Shown: in pieces, positions 22,062-32,038 of the stretch
How the letters are laid out: each line of letters begins with the position of its first letter
Position numbering within the stretch: position 1 is the stretch's first letter
Assembly (NCBI GenBank): GCA_025617745.1
Contig: CM046873.1
Span: 27,045,410-27,109,409 of the forward strand
Direction: 5' to 3'
DNA length: 64,000 bases
DNA from: Heliocidaris erythrogramma
Taxonomy: Eukaryota > Echinodermata > Echinoidea > Camarodonta > Echinometridae
Program-made: the position numbers and the translations under genes
Notes under the pieces: generated by a model
What the model saw: only the letters and a program-made list of their open reading frames with translations
Told to the model about the DNA's origin: nothing
Database searches by the model: none

Positions 22062-23009
22062 ATGTATATAGCATATACGAACACAGCGCATGGAGATGTG
22101 GCGGAAACGAGGACTACAACACAGTCTGCATGGGAGAGTGGCATCATTGGTACAACATCGGTAACCAGCTCTATGTCACTGGACTGTATGCATCATGTAG
22201 AGTCAAACCCTACGGTACCCGAGTCTTGCAGTATTGCAGCAGCTAACACAGGGTACGATCAAGATTTTTTCATTCAGAATTATTTTGATTATGAGCAAGG
22301 TACCTCAGAACCAATAGTAAGAGGCAGAATGAAGACATGTATTCAATTTTGGAAAGATATCGGTGCTTGCAAATGTACATTAGATGTTATTGAACATGGC
22401 TATAAGCTGCCACTTTTACAGACTCCTCCTAGGAACATACTGAAAAACAACAAATCTGCTCTTTCTCACTCTGATTTTGTAAAAGAAGCAATCAATGATT
22501 TACTCAGTAAGAACCTGATTATGGAATCTATCAACGCACCACACATCGTTAATCCTCTTACGGTGTCAGTCCAAAATTCAGGGAAAAAGAGACTGATTTT
22601 AGATCTACGATTTGTGAATGGGTTCTTATGGAAAGATAAAATCAAATTCGAAGATTGGAATACAGCCCTAACGTATTTTAAACAAGGTGATTTCATGTTT
22701 TCCTTTGATTTAAAGTCAGGGTATCATCACATCGAGATATTTCAAGAACATACTAGCTTCTTGGGTTTCAGTTGGGAAATTGACAACCAGACCAGATATT
22801 TTACGTTTCAAGTCCTACCTTTTGGCTTGTCTACTGCCCCGTATGTATTTACAAAATGTCTAAAACACATTGTGAATTATTGGAGAAGAATAGGTCTGTT
22901 TATTGTCTTGTATTTGGATGACGGTTGGGGTCGCACAGACTCGTTTGATAAGTGTGAAGTTATTGCTCTGGCAGTGAAAAGATCTCTTGAAAGCTGGGTT
23001 GGTGCCTAA
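22062..23009 (+). pseudogene. Ngaro/PAT reverse transcriptase
   Basis: A 315-codon frame with RT motifs in order: KKRLILDLRFVNGF, FSFDLKSGYHHIEI (catalytic Asp), LPFGLSTAPYVFTKCLK, and VLYLDDGWGRT, the YxDD catalytic box with Leu as in DIRS-type RTs (near 22905-22935). Only the part from about 22250 looks like RT. A frameshift near 22985-23010 separates it from the thumb/connection segment, which continues as FEKSQWVPVQKLDWLGLTWD in another frame and meets a stop at 23101. Confidence 0.9.
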
Positions 23010-23106
23010 TTTCGAAAAATCGCAATGGGTTCCAGTACAAAAGTTGGACTGGCTAGGTCTGACGTGGGACAGTAATTTAGGTTCCCTTAAGGTAACTGAG
23101 TGAAGA

Positions 23107-23860
23107 GTGAAGGACGTTGAGTTATGTCTGGAGATATTCCTAGCAAGTTTGCCTCGAGTTTCGGCACGCAAGATTGCAACTATTGCCGGAAAGATAAATT
23201 CGTTCTACCCAGTTGTAGGTGGCATAAGTCAATTGAAAACCAGATTCATGCATCATGAAATAATTCGTAGGGCTCATTGGGATAATGTATACAACATCAG
23301 TAGTGATAATGAGCTCATTGCGGAGGTGTTTTTCTGGAAAAATAATCTACGCATTCTGAACGAACGTAGTATAATTGAATATTCAATTCCCCAGGTTATT
23401 ATATTTTCGGACGCGAGTCACACAGGGTGCGGAGCATACGTTAGTGAGCAGCCTGGGTTAAATATGGTAAGAAATTGGTTGGATACCGAAATGCAGAAAA
23501 GCTCCACTTGGAAGGAACTTAAGTCAGTATGTTTAGCATTGAAAACATTTGTTTCCAAGTTACAGGGTAAGGTCACAAAGATTTTCACTGATAACAAGGG
23601 TGTCGTTTCTATTGTATCCAAAGGTAGCATGATTGCAGAGTTGCATAATCTTAGTTTGGAAATCTACACCTTTTGCAGGGATAATCATATAACCCTACAA
23701 ATTCATTGGGTTCCTAGAGAGGAGAACATGCACGCAGACGCATTAAGTCGTATCATTGACTTTGATGACTGGGGAGTCTCCCCTGAGTTCTTCCAATTCA
23801 TGGAAAGATTGTGGGGGCCACACACCGTTGATAGATTTGCTGACGAATTCAATCACAAAC
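23107..23860 (+). pseudogene. Ngaro/PAT RNase H domain, N-terminal part
   Basis: The frame contains RNase H acidic residues in order: VIIFSDASHTGCGAY (Asp), STWKELKSVCLALKTF (Glu), KIFTDNKGVVSIVSKGS (Asp) and VPREENMHADALSR (final Asp). It is followed by FDDWGVSPEFF and WGPHTVDRFADEFN, a stretch typical of DIRS-type polyproteins. It is cut at 23861 by the 2-kb hairpin-ended element and resumes at 25912. Confidence 0.9.
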
Positions 23861-23865
23861 TAGAA

Positions 23866-25911
23866 TTTAATTCGTCATGAGGACGAATTAGGTGGTCTGT
23901 CTTTCAATTTGTATGATCATGATTGTAATCAGGATGATCATAATGCTAGACTGAAGATACATGTAGGAAGTCAAGAATGCCACGCATGGAGATGCTTCTT
24001 GAGGACAGGAATGTAGAAAAATGTGTGAAACGGTCATTGGAAGATGTGATGATGTTGATGATAATCATCATCATGAATATCATGACAGTGATGATAATGA
24101 TGTTGATGATAATAATCATGATGATGATCATTATATCCTGACAGTGATGATAATGAGGAGGAGGATGATGGTGATAATTGTGATGACCATGACTGGAATG
24201 ACATTGACCTTAACTATGCCAAATATGAAACAGAAATGACATTTCGTTACGAAGGTACGACCATAAGTTGATTTGTAGAAAATGGCGCGTAGAAGACGTC
24301 ACAATAATCTGAGGACCTTGAAAAAGATGCGGGAACTTAACCTTATTAGGACTGATGACTAACGAAAATTTTAAGATAATTGACTGAGCCAATTTTGATA
24401 AATTTTCCATAGGGTTATACATAAACCACTGCACAGTAATTTCCAATAGACATAACACGCAAAATAAGGCAGTTTATTACTTGGTTTGTGATTGCTTATG
24501 TTATAATAGTCGAACAAGATGGTAAAATGAAAGGCAAAAAGAAGCAAAAAAAAAAAAAAAAAAATTTAATGGACCCACCGGGGATCGAACCTGGGTCACC
24601 GGAGTGAGAGGCAAGTGCTTTGACCAATATACCAAAACATTTCCCATAGAGATAACACGTGAACGAAAAACGGGATTCTCAAATCACATTTTGTAGTGAA
24701 AAATTGGGCATGATCCCGACATCTGATCAAAAATTGGAGACAACACTTGTAAAAGCTTATAGTCTCAGCTATAACATACTAAAATCTGGAAGAAAATAGA
24801 CCAAAAACAACTGAGATACAGCTCAGAGAACAATGTCATGTAGATTCACGATTCGAAAAAAAATCATCTTCCATAGACATAACACGCAAATAGGGAAAAT
24901 TCTGACATGGCATCTTTAATTGAAATTTTCACTGTGATGACGTCATCAAAATGAAAAGTGGTGAAGACTGATTTTGTAGGAAATTGCCTCAGCTACAACA
25001 TATTAAAATCTGGGCGAGAAACGACTAATAATTACGAATCTAGAGCAAAATTTGCATAAATGTGATGACGTCAAAACATGAAAAATGGAAATTTTGAATT
25101 CTGGCGCCATTTTGATGACGTCATAACGTTTATAAGGGTCAAATGATACATGAAATAAAATCTATGATTCATACCCTACCCGATGATGAAAAAAAATTTG
25201 GGGGTTTATGGACTACTTAAAGAGCTAGAGTTAATTTTGTAGAGGCATGTTTTTGCACGTTTTTACGTTATTTTCGCCATAGATGCGCGCACGGATTTTG
25301 AACTTTGACGCGCCCGTACGACCTTATTATTGATTGAAATTGATTCCAAGTTGATGGAAATGATGAAGAAAAGTGTCAGGATTGCAAATCAATCGAAAAA
25401 ACAGCGTTTTAACGTTATTTACGACTTGCGGGCGCGTAAAACGCGCGCGCGGACGCTTACGCACGGACATTTTTGAAATGCTCAAAATGACCTGAAACGT
25501 GTGCAGACTTGATCCTACGTGATTTTGAGCATTTTTAAATTTTGACGCGCGCGTACGCGCACGTCTTGACCTCTAGATGACCTGTGAGGACATGACTTGA
25601 TGACCCGTCATGTGAAGTTTATGTGATGTAAATATGGTTGATTTTTGATGATCGATTATGAAGATATAATCGATCTTGAAAATTTACAAAATGGCGTCTT
25701 GATGACGTCACGATGACATGATGACCTCCAAAAGCTTAATGGATCATGTCCATGATTGACCTCATACATGACATGAAACTCGAGGATAGTGACCTGGCCG
25801 ATTTTGAGATATGGTGGCCACAAGAATTTGTTATAAAAAGAAAGAAATAAAAAGAAGAAAAATCTTGACAAAATTAAAAGGTGATCTGTCGATACCGACA
25901 GACCACCTAAT
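23866..25911. mobile_element. 2-kb hairpin-ended non-autonomous element, solo copy A
   Basis: It is flanked by TAGAA at 23861-23865 and 25912-25916, a possible 5-bp target duplication or shared microhomology. The left end carries TAATTCGTC-ATGAG-GACGAATTA, a perfect 9-bp stem (23868-23890), followed by ATTAGGTGGTCTGTC. The right end is a 12-bp hairpin with arms GGTGATCTGTCG / CGACAGACCACC (25880-25907), and its last 15 bases are the inverse of the left ATTAGGTGGTCTGTC. Inside are a GAT/ATC microsatellite (24046-24190), a tRNA-like module and TGACGTCA octamers at 24938, 25066, 25116 and 25703. It has no ORF of its own. Subterminal inverted repeat, terminal hairpin and internal microsatellite recall non-autonomous Helentron-like elements, but that class is not proven. 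Confidence 0.75.
24570..24639 (-). ncRNA. tRNA-like Pol III module, copy A
   Basis: On the minus strand: a tRNA-like sequence with A-box-like TATATTGGTCAAAGC, an anticodon-loop-like CTCTCAC, and a B box GGTTCGATCCC inside a T-arm, followed within a few bases by a T run of more than 15, a strong Pol III terminator. The anticodon arm and 3' half are nearest tRNA-Glu (CTC) by eye. The acceptor stem does not close well, so it is tRNA-derived rather than a working tRNA gene. Confidence 0.65.
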
Positions 25912-25916
25912 TAGAA

Positions 25917-26279
25917 AAGTTCAATTCAAAATTTTGGTGTCCACAGTCGGCTCAAGTGGATGCATTTTCTTGTGATTGGAGCGGCGAAAATAATTGGTTA
26001 GTGCCCCCGATAGATTGTATTGGGCAAGTTTTGAATCACGTAGAAGTATGCTCTGCCACGGGAACTTTAGTTGTCCCCCTTTGGCCCTCCGCGCCTTTTT
26101 GGCCACTTTTAATTTCAGAACAAAGTAAATTTCATTCTTTGATCACGGATTCGATAAGAATTGATAATCCCGTAGGGGTGTTTGCCCAAGGAAGAAACAA
26201 AAATAGTATTTTTGGATCCAAAAAAATTCAAAAACCCAGTGTTATGTTTACGGTTAAATGGTGGTTAATCGGATCATGA
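25917..26279 (+). pseudogene. Ngaro/PAT polyprotein, segment after RNase H
   Basis: The frame resumes right of the inserted 2-kb element: FNSKFWCPQSAQVDAFSCDW, then SGENNWLVPPIDCIGQVLNH and GTLVVPLWPSAPFWPLL, the conserved stretch downstream of RNase H in DIRS-type polyproteins. It ends at a stop at 26277. Reading from 23860 to 25912 without the insertion keeps one frame, which confirms the insertion boundary. Confidence 0.85.
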
Positions 26280-26361
26280 TTGTTGATACACGTGTAATGA
26301 TCAGCCTAAGGAGAATGGTAGATGGAATGCCACGTCTAATTGATGTATAGCTCCTAGACGT

Positions 26362-26640
26362 TGACGGATGTCATTGGCAGATTAGTTGATATTGCCGCTG
26401 GGCTTTGAGATTCCTCCAAGCTACATAGCTGATCAAAGGAAGCTGTATAGCTTGAAGTGTTCGGATATGTCATGTCCTTACTGTGTAGTCATGCAGGATG
26501 ATGACGGATGTCATTGGCAGATTAGTTGATATTGCCGCTGGGCTTGAGATTCCTTCAAGCTACATAGCTGATCAAAGGAAGCTGTATAGCTTGAAGTGTT
26601 CGGATATGTCATGTCCTTACTGTGTAGTCATGCAGGATGA
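26362..26640 (+). repeat. 140-bp tandem duplication inside the retrotransposon
   Basis: Copies begin TGACGGATGTCATTGGCAG at 26362 and 26502 (140 and 139 bp) and differ by a one-base indel (GGGCTTTGAG versus GGGCTTGAG) and CC/TC. A third start at 26641 diverges after TGACGGAGGTCATTGG. The second copy is open as part of a 69-codon frame with CSDMSCPYCVV. Confidence 0.9.
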
Positions 26641-26739
26641 TGACGGAGGTCATTGGAAGGTTCGGTTGAGAAACAAAGGGTTTGTTCAGTTGAAAGAAAA
26701 AATTTAAGATCGTTTGACATATTATTAAATTGAGGTTGC

Positions 26740-27488
26740 TCATTTTCATATTTTCCGGCAGGTCTCTTTTTCAGGATGACTATGAATATACACTAAATAA
26801 GGTCCTGACAGCTTCGAGAGCAAGCAACACGGTGAAGAAATATAATTATTCTATCATTCTTTGGCAACAGTGGTGTTCACAGAACATTTTTTAAAATACG
26901 TAGTGGCTGATCCGGAAGACAGCCGATACCTAGTGCACTTTTATCAGATTGGGGCCCCGTACTCCAGGATGGAGTCCAGCTTTTATGCCATCAAATGGTA
27001 TGATTGCAAACCTAACATCGTTCATAATCCATGTGATCGAAAGTTCTTACACTGTTTTGCAAGGTAAAGTCAAGAAAGACGTTATCACACCAGAAATGTT
27101 GAAAGAAGTTGTCAGTAAATACGCTTCTGACACCCTAATGGACACTCGTTTATGCGCTATGTTGTTAATTGGTTATGCTGGATTTCTTAGATATGATGAA
27201 ATGATTAACATTCGTTTGTTTCCCTTGTTAGCATCTTCATCGTGACCTCTGAATTATCTGAAATCCAAAGATTCGTATGCTATGAGAGACGGACAGTTAT
27301 CGTACACGAGATGTCTTGAATTGTTACGCGATGCTCTAGCATCAATCGGGTTAGACCCGAAGAGATTCGGTATGCACAGCCTCAGAGCAGGTAGAGCCTC
27401 CGCTGCTGCAAATTTTGGAGTCCCAGATAGACTTTTTAAGAAACATGGTAGATGGCGCTCAGAAACCGCCAAGGACGGATATGTTTAA
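26740..27488 (+). pseudogene. Ngaro/PAT tyrosine recombinase
   Basis: Fragments in several frames. The N-terminal SAM-like domain reads TASRASNTVKKYNYSIILWQ (about 26806-26870). The catalytic core begins LLIGYAGFLRYDEMINIR (about 27163-27220), where LRYDE holds the first catalytic Arg, then MHSLRAGRASAAANFG (His-x-x-Arg) and KHGRWRSETAKDGYV, ending in the Tyr nucleophile (about 27370-27485). These are the R...HxxR...H/W...Y residues of tyrosine recombinases, which integrate the circular cDNA. The acceptor-like TCTTTTTCAG at 26765-26774 may be a remnant of a further intron. Frameshifts, and a stop at 27243-27245, inactivate it. Confidence 0.88.
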
Positions 27489-27733
27489 GGACTCGATGAA
27501 AGATCGCTTATCTGTTTCCTTAAACTTAGGAATATAAATACATTCTTGAGATATGTCGTAAACTATATGTTAAATTCTTGGATATTCTAATTCGCTCACT
27601 AATTGTGAATATTGAGCTTTACATTGCTGTCACTATTGCTATGACAGATGAACGTAATAAATGCATTGATTGATCAACTCGATACCTTGTCATATTTCGT
27701 TATTGCCCGTTCTTTGATTAACTGACATGGGGA

Positions 27734-27883
27734 GCCGTGCAGTCGAAGCTTGGTGCTCCCCTAAATACAGGTATGTGTTATTAACCATGATTATGTTCTC
27801 TTTCAGGTCATGCTGTAAGTTAGGGAGGCGGTATTGAAAATCATTTATTCAAGGTTGAGGAACGAATTAGTGAATAAATATAT
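27734..27883 (+). repeat. Split direct repeat B1 of the Ngaro/PAT element
   Basis: 150 bp starting GCCGTGCAGTCGAAGCTTGG and ending GAATAAATATATTTT, matched at 28231-28380 (B2). It abuts A2 directly, giving the internal B1-A2 junction expected of a circular intermediate. Confidence 0.9.
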
Positions 27884-28030
27884 TTTCCATTGTAGCAGAG
27901 CTAACAGAAGCATGTTTCAGATTCCTTTAAGTACTGATGCGAATCAGTAAAAGGAATTGCCCGGGCGTGTGCAACCAAACAAGGTTGCCTTTCACTGACC
28001 AGTTCGACAGCACACACGCCGGACGGCTTA
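27881..28030 (+). repeat. Split direct repeat A2 of the Ngaro/PAT element
   Basis: Copy of A1, from TATTTTCCATTGTAGC to CCGGACGGCTTA, starting directly after B1. The 200 bp between A2 and B2 (28031-28230) are unique within the window. Confidence 0.9.
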
Positions 28031-28230
28031 TTTTCAGGATTGAGTCGGCATCCTGGTCGATCCGGTACACCAGGTCTTTTTGGCATCGATGCTGCACGAT
28101 CTACTGTAAATGATAGCTCCCAAAGAACTTGGAAGGTGCAGGTAGTGTTCAGCAACAGGCAGTTTTGCCTCCGGATCCGAAGTTAGGCATAGGGATACGG
28201 TAAGTGTACTATCCTAGCCTGCAGCGTCCG

Positions 28231-28380
28231 GCCGTGCAGTCGAAGCTTGGTGCTCCCCTAAATACAGGTATGTGTTATTAACCATGATTATGTTCTCTTT
28301 CAGGTCATGCTGTAAGTTAGGGAGGCGGTATTGAAAATCATTTATTCAAGGTTGAGGAACGAATTAGTGAATAAATATAT
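28231..28380 (+). repeat. Split direct repeat B2 and right end of the Ngaro/PAT element
   Basis: Copy of B1. After ATAAATATATTT the sequence becomes the RT ORF of the interrupted non-LTR element. The exact border is uncertain by a few bases because element end and target share an AT-rich stretch. Confidence 0.9.
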
Positions 28381-29992
28381 TTACTTTAGTCCTAACATCC
28401 ACATTTCTTGCATTGAATACCATAATATTTTTGCTTTCATAGTTCAATTTCAATTTATTTGCCCTTATCCATGTACTCACTTTCTTCAATTCAAAATTAA
28501 ATTCTCGGGTCAAACAATCCACATCCCTATGTTTATAAAACATGTTTGTGTTATCAGCAAATAACAAGTAATGTAACTTGGGGGAAACCAAAGATAAATC
28601 ATTAATGTATATTAAAAATAAAAGAGGGCCTAAGATTGACCCTTGCGGTACCCCACAGGTGACTGTGTGTTGACAAGAATTTTGATAATTAAACACAGTA
28701 TACTGTCTCCTATTAAATAAATACCTCCTAAATAAATCAAGAACAATACCCCGTATTCCATAATAATACAATTTAGCAAATAATATTTCATGATTTAATG
28801 AATCAAATGCTTTTTGAAAATCCAGAAAAAGACCAACAATAATTTCTTAGCTTTGGAGACATGAATTAAAAACTGCAATAGGGTATATGAGAAGTTGAAT
28901 GCATGGCCCGGAAACCATATTGATTGTGACATAATACATCATTTTTATGCAAGAAATTAATAAGGCGTTTGTATATACATTTTTCAAAAACTTTAGAAAA
29001 GACTGGCAATAGTGATATTGGTCTGTAATTAGAGAAACTATCTTTAGAACCCTTCTTATGTATAGGGATAATTTTGGCCAATTTAAACTCAATAGGAACA
29101 ATTCCTTGTTGCAAACAAGTGCTAAATATAATGCATAATGGTTTAGATATCAGATGAACAATCTTTTTTACTACATTAATATTTACATCATCAAAACCAG
29201 GTGCTTTGCCAATCTTGAAAGACAAGACATATTCAATAATCTCCTTTTCACTAATTGGATTAAAATAGGCAGGCCTATTTACAAAATTACCTGTAAGATA
29301 TGAAGAAAAATTCACATTATCATTACTATTGATAGAATTATCATTTGCAATAGTGTGGCCAATGTCTTTAAAATAATTATTAAAACCTTCAGCAATTTCC
29401 ATAGAATCAGTCATCATTATACCATTATTATTGAATGCAATTGACACATCATTTTCCTTTTTCATATGTAAAGCTTCCTTAATAATTTTCCAAGTCTTAT
29501 TCATATTACCTTTATACCCTAAAAATTTTGAATTGTAATATTGCTTTTTGGCATGCTTTACTTCTTTATTATATTTATTTCTACATTTTAAATACTCATC
29601 CTTGTTATGTTTAGAACGATTCGTAAGATACTTTTTATGCAATTTATCTTTTCTTGAACGTAATTTTTTTCAATCCTTTAGTATACCACGGTTTATAGCA
29701 CAATTTAATTTTACATTTTTTTAAATGGGAAAACATGTATTGTACCTTTCTAAGAATACATTTATGAATCTTTTATACATAATATCAGGATCAGTATGAC
29801 ATTGAGATACATGTTCAAAATTGACACTTTCCAATGAAGAATAGAACAAGGCAATATTTACATCATTAATATCATGTTTATAAATTACAGTCTCATCATT
29901 ACTAAAACCCACAAAATCAAAGATAGCATAAATTGGTAAATGATCTGCAATATCACATGTCATTATGCCAGATGTAGAATATGAAATAGAAC
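28381..29992 (-). mobile_element. Non-LTR retrotransposon copy 2, 5' part (endonuclease end, linker, RT)
   Basis: Minus strand. 29721-29963 holds the end of the APE endonuclease (CDIADHLPIYAIFDF; the Asp-His pair). 28866-29642 holds the linker and RT fingers (KIGKAPGFDDVNINVVKK, IIPIHKKGSKDSFSNYRPIS). 28381-28771 holds RT palm TCGVPQGSILGPLLFLIYIND and LLFADNTNMF. The usual FADD box reads FADN here, losing one catalytic Asp, and there are frameshifts. The right end is cut at about 29993 by the first unit of the 2-kb array. The RT C-terminus is at 19955-20527. Confidence 0.88.
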
Positions 29993-32038
29993 TAGAGTTT
30001 AATTCGTCATGAGGACGAATTAGGTGGTCTGTCTTTCAATTTGCATGATCATGATTGTAATCAGGGTGATCATAATGCTAGACTGAAGATACATGTACGA
30101 AGTCAAGAATGCCACGCATGGAGATGCTTCTTGAGGACAGGAATGTAGAAAAATGTGTGAAACGGTCATTGGAAGATGTGATGATGTTGATGATAATCAT
30201 CATGAATATCATGACAGTGATGATGATAATGATGTTGATGATAATCATGATGATGATCATTATATCATGACAGTGATGATGATAATGAGGAGGATGACGA
30301 TGGTGATAATTGTGATGACCATGACTGGAATGACATTGACCTTAACTATGCCAAATATTAAACAGAAATGACATTTCGTTATGAAGATACGACCAAAAGT
30401 TGATTCGTAGAAAATGGCGCGTAGATGACGTCACAATAATCTGAGGACCTTGAAAAAGATGCGGGAACTTGACCTTATTAGGACTGATGACTAACGAAAA
30501 TTTTAAGATAATTGACTGAGCCAATTTTGATAAATTGTGATATCAAATAGGACTAATGATATTGCAGGATAGCTTAAATACACGTCGTAGGGAATCAGAT
30601 TTTCCATAGGGTTATACAAAAACCACCGCGCAGTACTTTCCAATAGACAACACACAAAATAAGGCAGTTTAGTACATGGTTTGTGATTGTATATGATATA
30701 ATTGTCGAACAAGATGGTAAAATGAAAGGCAAAAAGAAGCAAAAAAAAAAAATTTAATGGACCCACCGGGGATCGAACCTGGGTCACCGGAGTGAGAGGC
30801 AAGTGCTTTGACCAATATACCAAAATATTTCCCATAGAGATAACACGTAAACGAAAAACGGGATTCTCAAATCACATTTTGTAGTGAAAAATTGGGCATG
30901 ATCCCGACATCTGATCAAAAATTGGAGGGCTTACTAATAAAAGCTTATAGTCTCAGCTATAACATACTAAAATCTGGAAGAAAATGGACCAAAAACAACT
31001 GAGATACAGCTCAGAGAACAATGTCATGTAGATTCATGATTCGAAAAAAAAAATCATCTTCCATAGACATAACACGCAAATAGGGAAAATTCTGACATGG
31101 CATCTTTCATTGAAAATTTCACTGTGATGACGTCATCAAAATGAAAAATGGTGGGGATTGATTTTGTAGCAAATTGCCTCAGCTACAACATATTAAAATC
31201 TGGGTGAAAAACAACCAATAATTACGAATCTAGAGCCAAATTTGCATAAATGTGATGACGTCAAAACATGCAAAATGGAAATTTTGACTTCTGGCGCCAT
31301 TTTGATGACGTCATAATGTTTATAAGGGTCAAATGATACATGAAATGAAATATATGATTCATACCCTACCTGATGATGAAAAAAAAATTGGGGGTTTGTG
31401 GACTATTTAAAGAGCTATAGTTAATTTTGTAGAGGCATGTTTTTGCACGTTTTTACGTTATTTTCGCCATAGACGCGCACACGGATTTTGAACTTTGACG
31501 CGCCCGTACGACCTTATTATTGATTGAAATTGATTCCAAGTTGATGGAACTGATGAAGAAATGTGTCAGGATTGCAAATCAATCGAAAAAACAGCGTTTT
31601 AACGTTATTTACGACTTGCGCACGCGTAAAACGCGCGCGCGGACGCTTACGCACGGACATTTTTGAAATGCTCAAAATGACCTGAAACGTGTGCAGACTT
31701 GATCCTACGTGATTTTGAGCATTTTAAAATTTTGACGCGCGCGTACGCGCACGTCCTGACCTCTAGATGACCTGTGATGACATGACTTGATGACCCGTCA
31801 TGTGAAGTTTATGTGATGTGAATATAGTTGATTTTTGATGATCGATTACGAAAATATAATCGATCTTGTAAATTTACAAAATGGAGTCTTGATGACGTCA
31901 CGATGACCTGATGACCTTCAAAAGCTTAGTTGACCATGTCCATGATTGACCTCATACATGACATGAAACTCGATGATATTGACCTGGCCGATTTTGAGAT
32001 TTGGTGGGAACAACATTTTGTAATAAAAAGAAATAAAC
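29993..32038. repeat. 2-kb array unit B
   Basis: First unit of a direct tandem array of the family seen as copy A. It starts TAGAGTTTAATTCGTC with the same 8-9-bp stem and GGTGGTCTGTC, has a GAT microsatellite at 30178-30330, the tRNA-like module, and TGACGTCA at about 30424, 31127, 31258, 31304 and 31895. It runs straight into the next unit (..AGAAATAAACTAGAATTT) without the 3' hairpin found in copies A and F. About 2046 bp. Its left border cuts the endonuclease of non-LTR copy 2. Confidence 0.85.
30758..30827 (-). ncRNA. tRNA-like Pol III module, unit B
   Basis: Same module as in copy A: B box GGTTCGATCCC, CTCTCAC loop-like segment and A-box-like TATATTGGTCAAAGC on the minus strand, followed by a T run of about 11. 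It keeps the same place in the unit. Confidence 0.65.

Larger units (their letters stand above)
20528..28380 (+). mobile_element. Ngaro/PAT-type tyrosine-recombinase retrotransposon (DIRS order), defective
   Basis: A 7.85-kb plus-strand element with split direct repeats: A1 (20528-20677), coding region, B1 (27734-27883), A2 (27881-28030), a 200-bp spacer and B2 (28231-28380). This layout is characteristic of Ngaro and PAT elements, which integrate through a circular intermediate with a tyrosine recombinase and leave no target duplication. The order is gag with CCHC knuckle, RT, RNase H and tyrosine recombinase. The ORFs are frameshifted, one region is tandemly duplicated and a 2-kb element interrupts RNase H. 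It sits inside the RT ORF of a non-LTR element, and removing it rejoins that ORF in frame. Confidence 0.9.

Noticed and set aside
23868-23890. Left end of the 2-kb units as a hammerhead ribozyme (ATGAGGACGAA resembles its stem II region)
   Set aside because: The obligatory CTGATGA before stem II and the third stem are absent on both strands, so only a simple stem-loop is supported.
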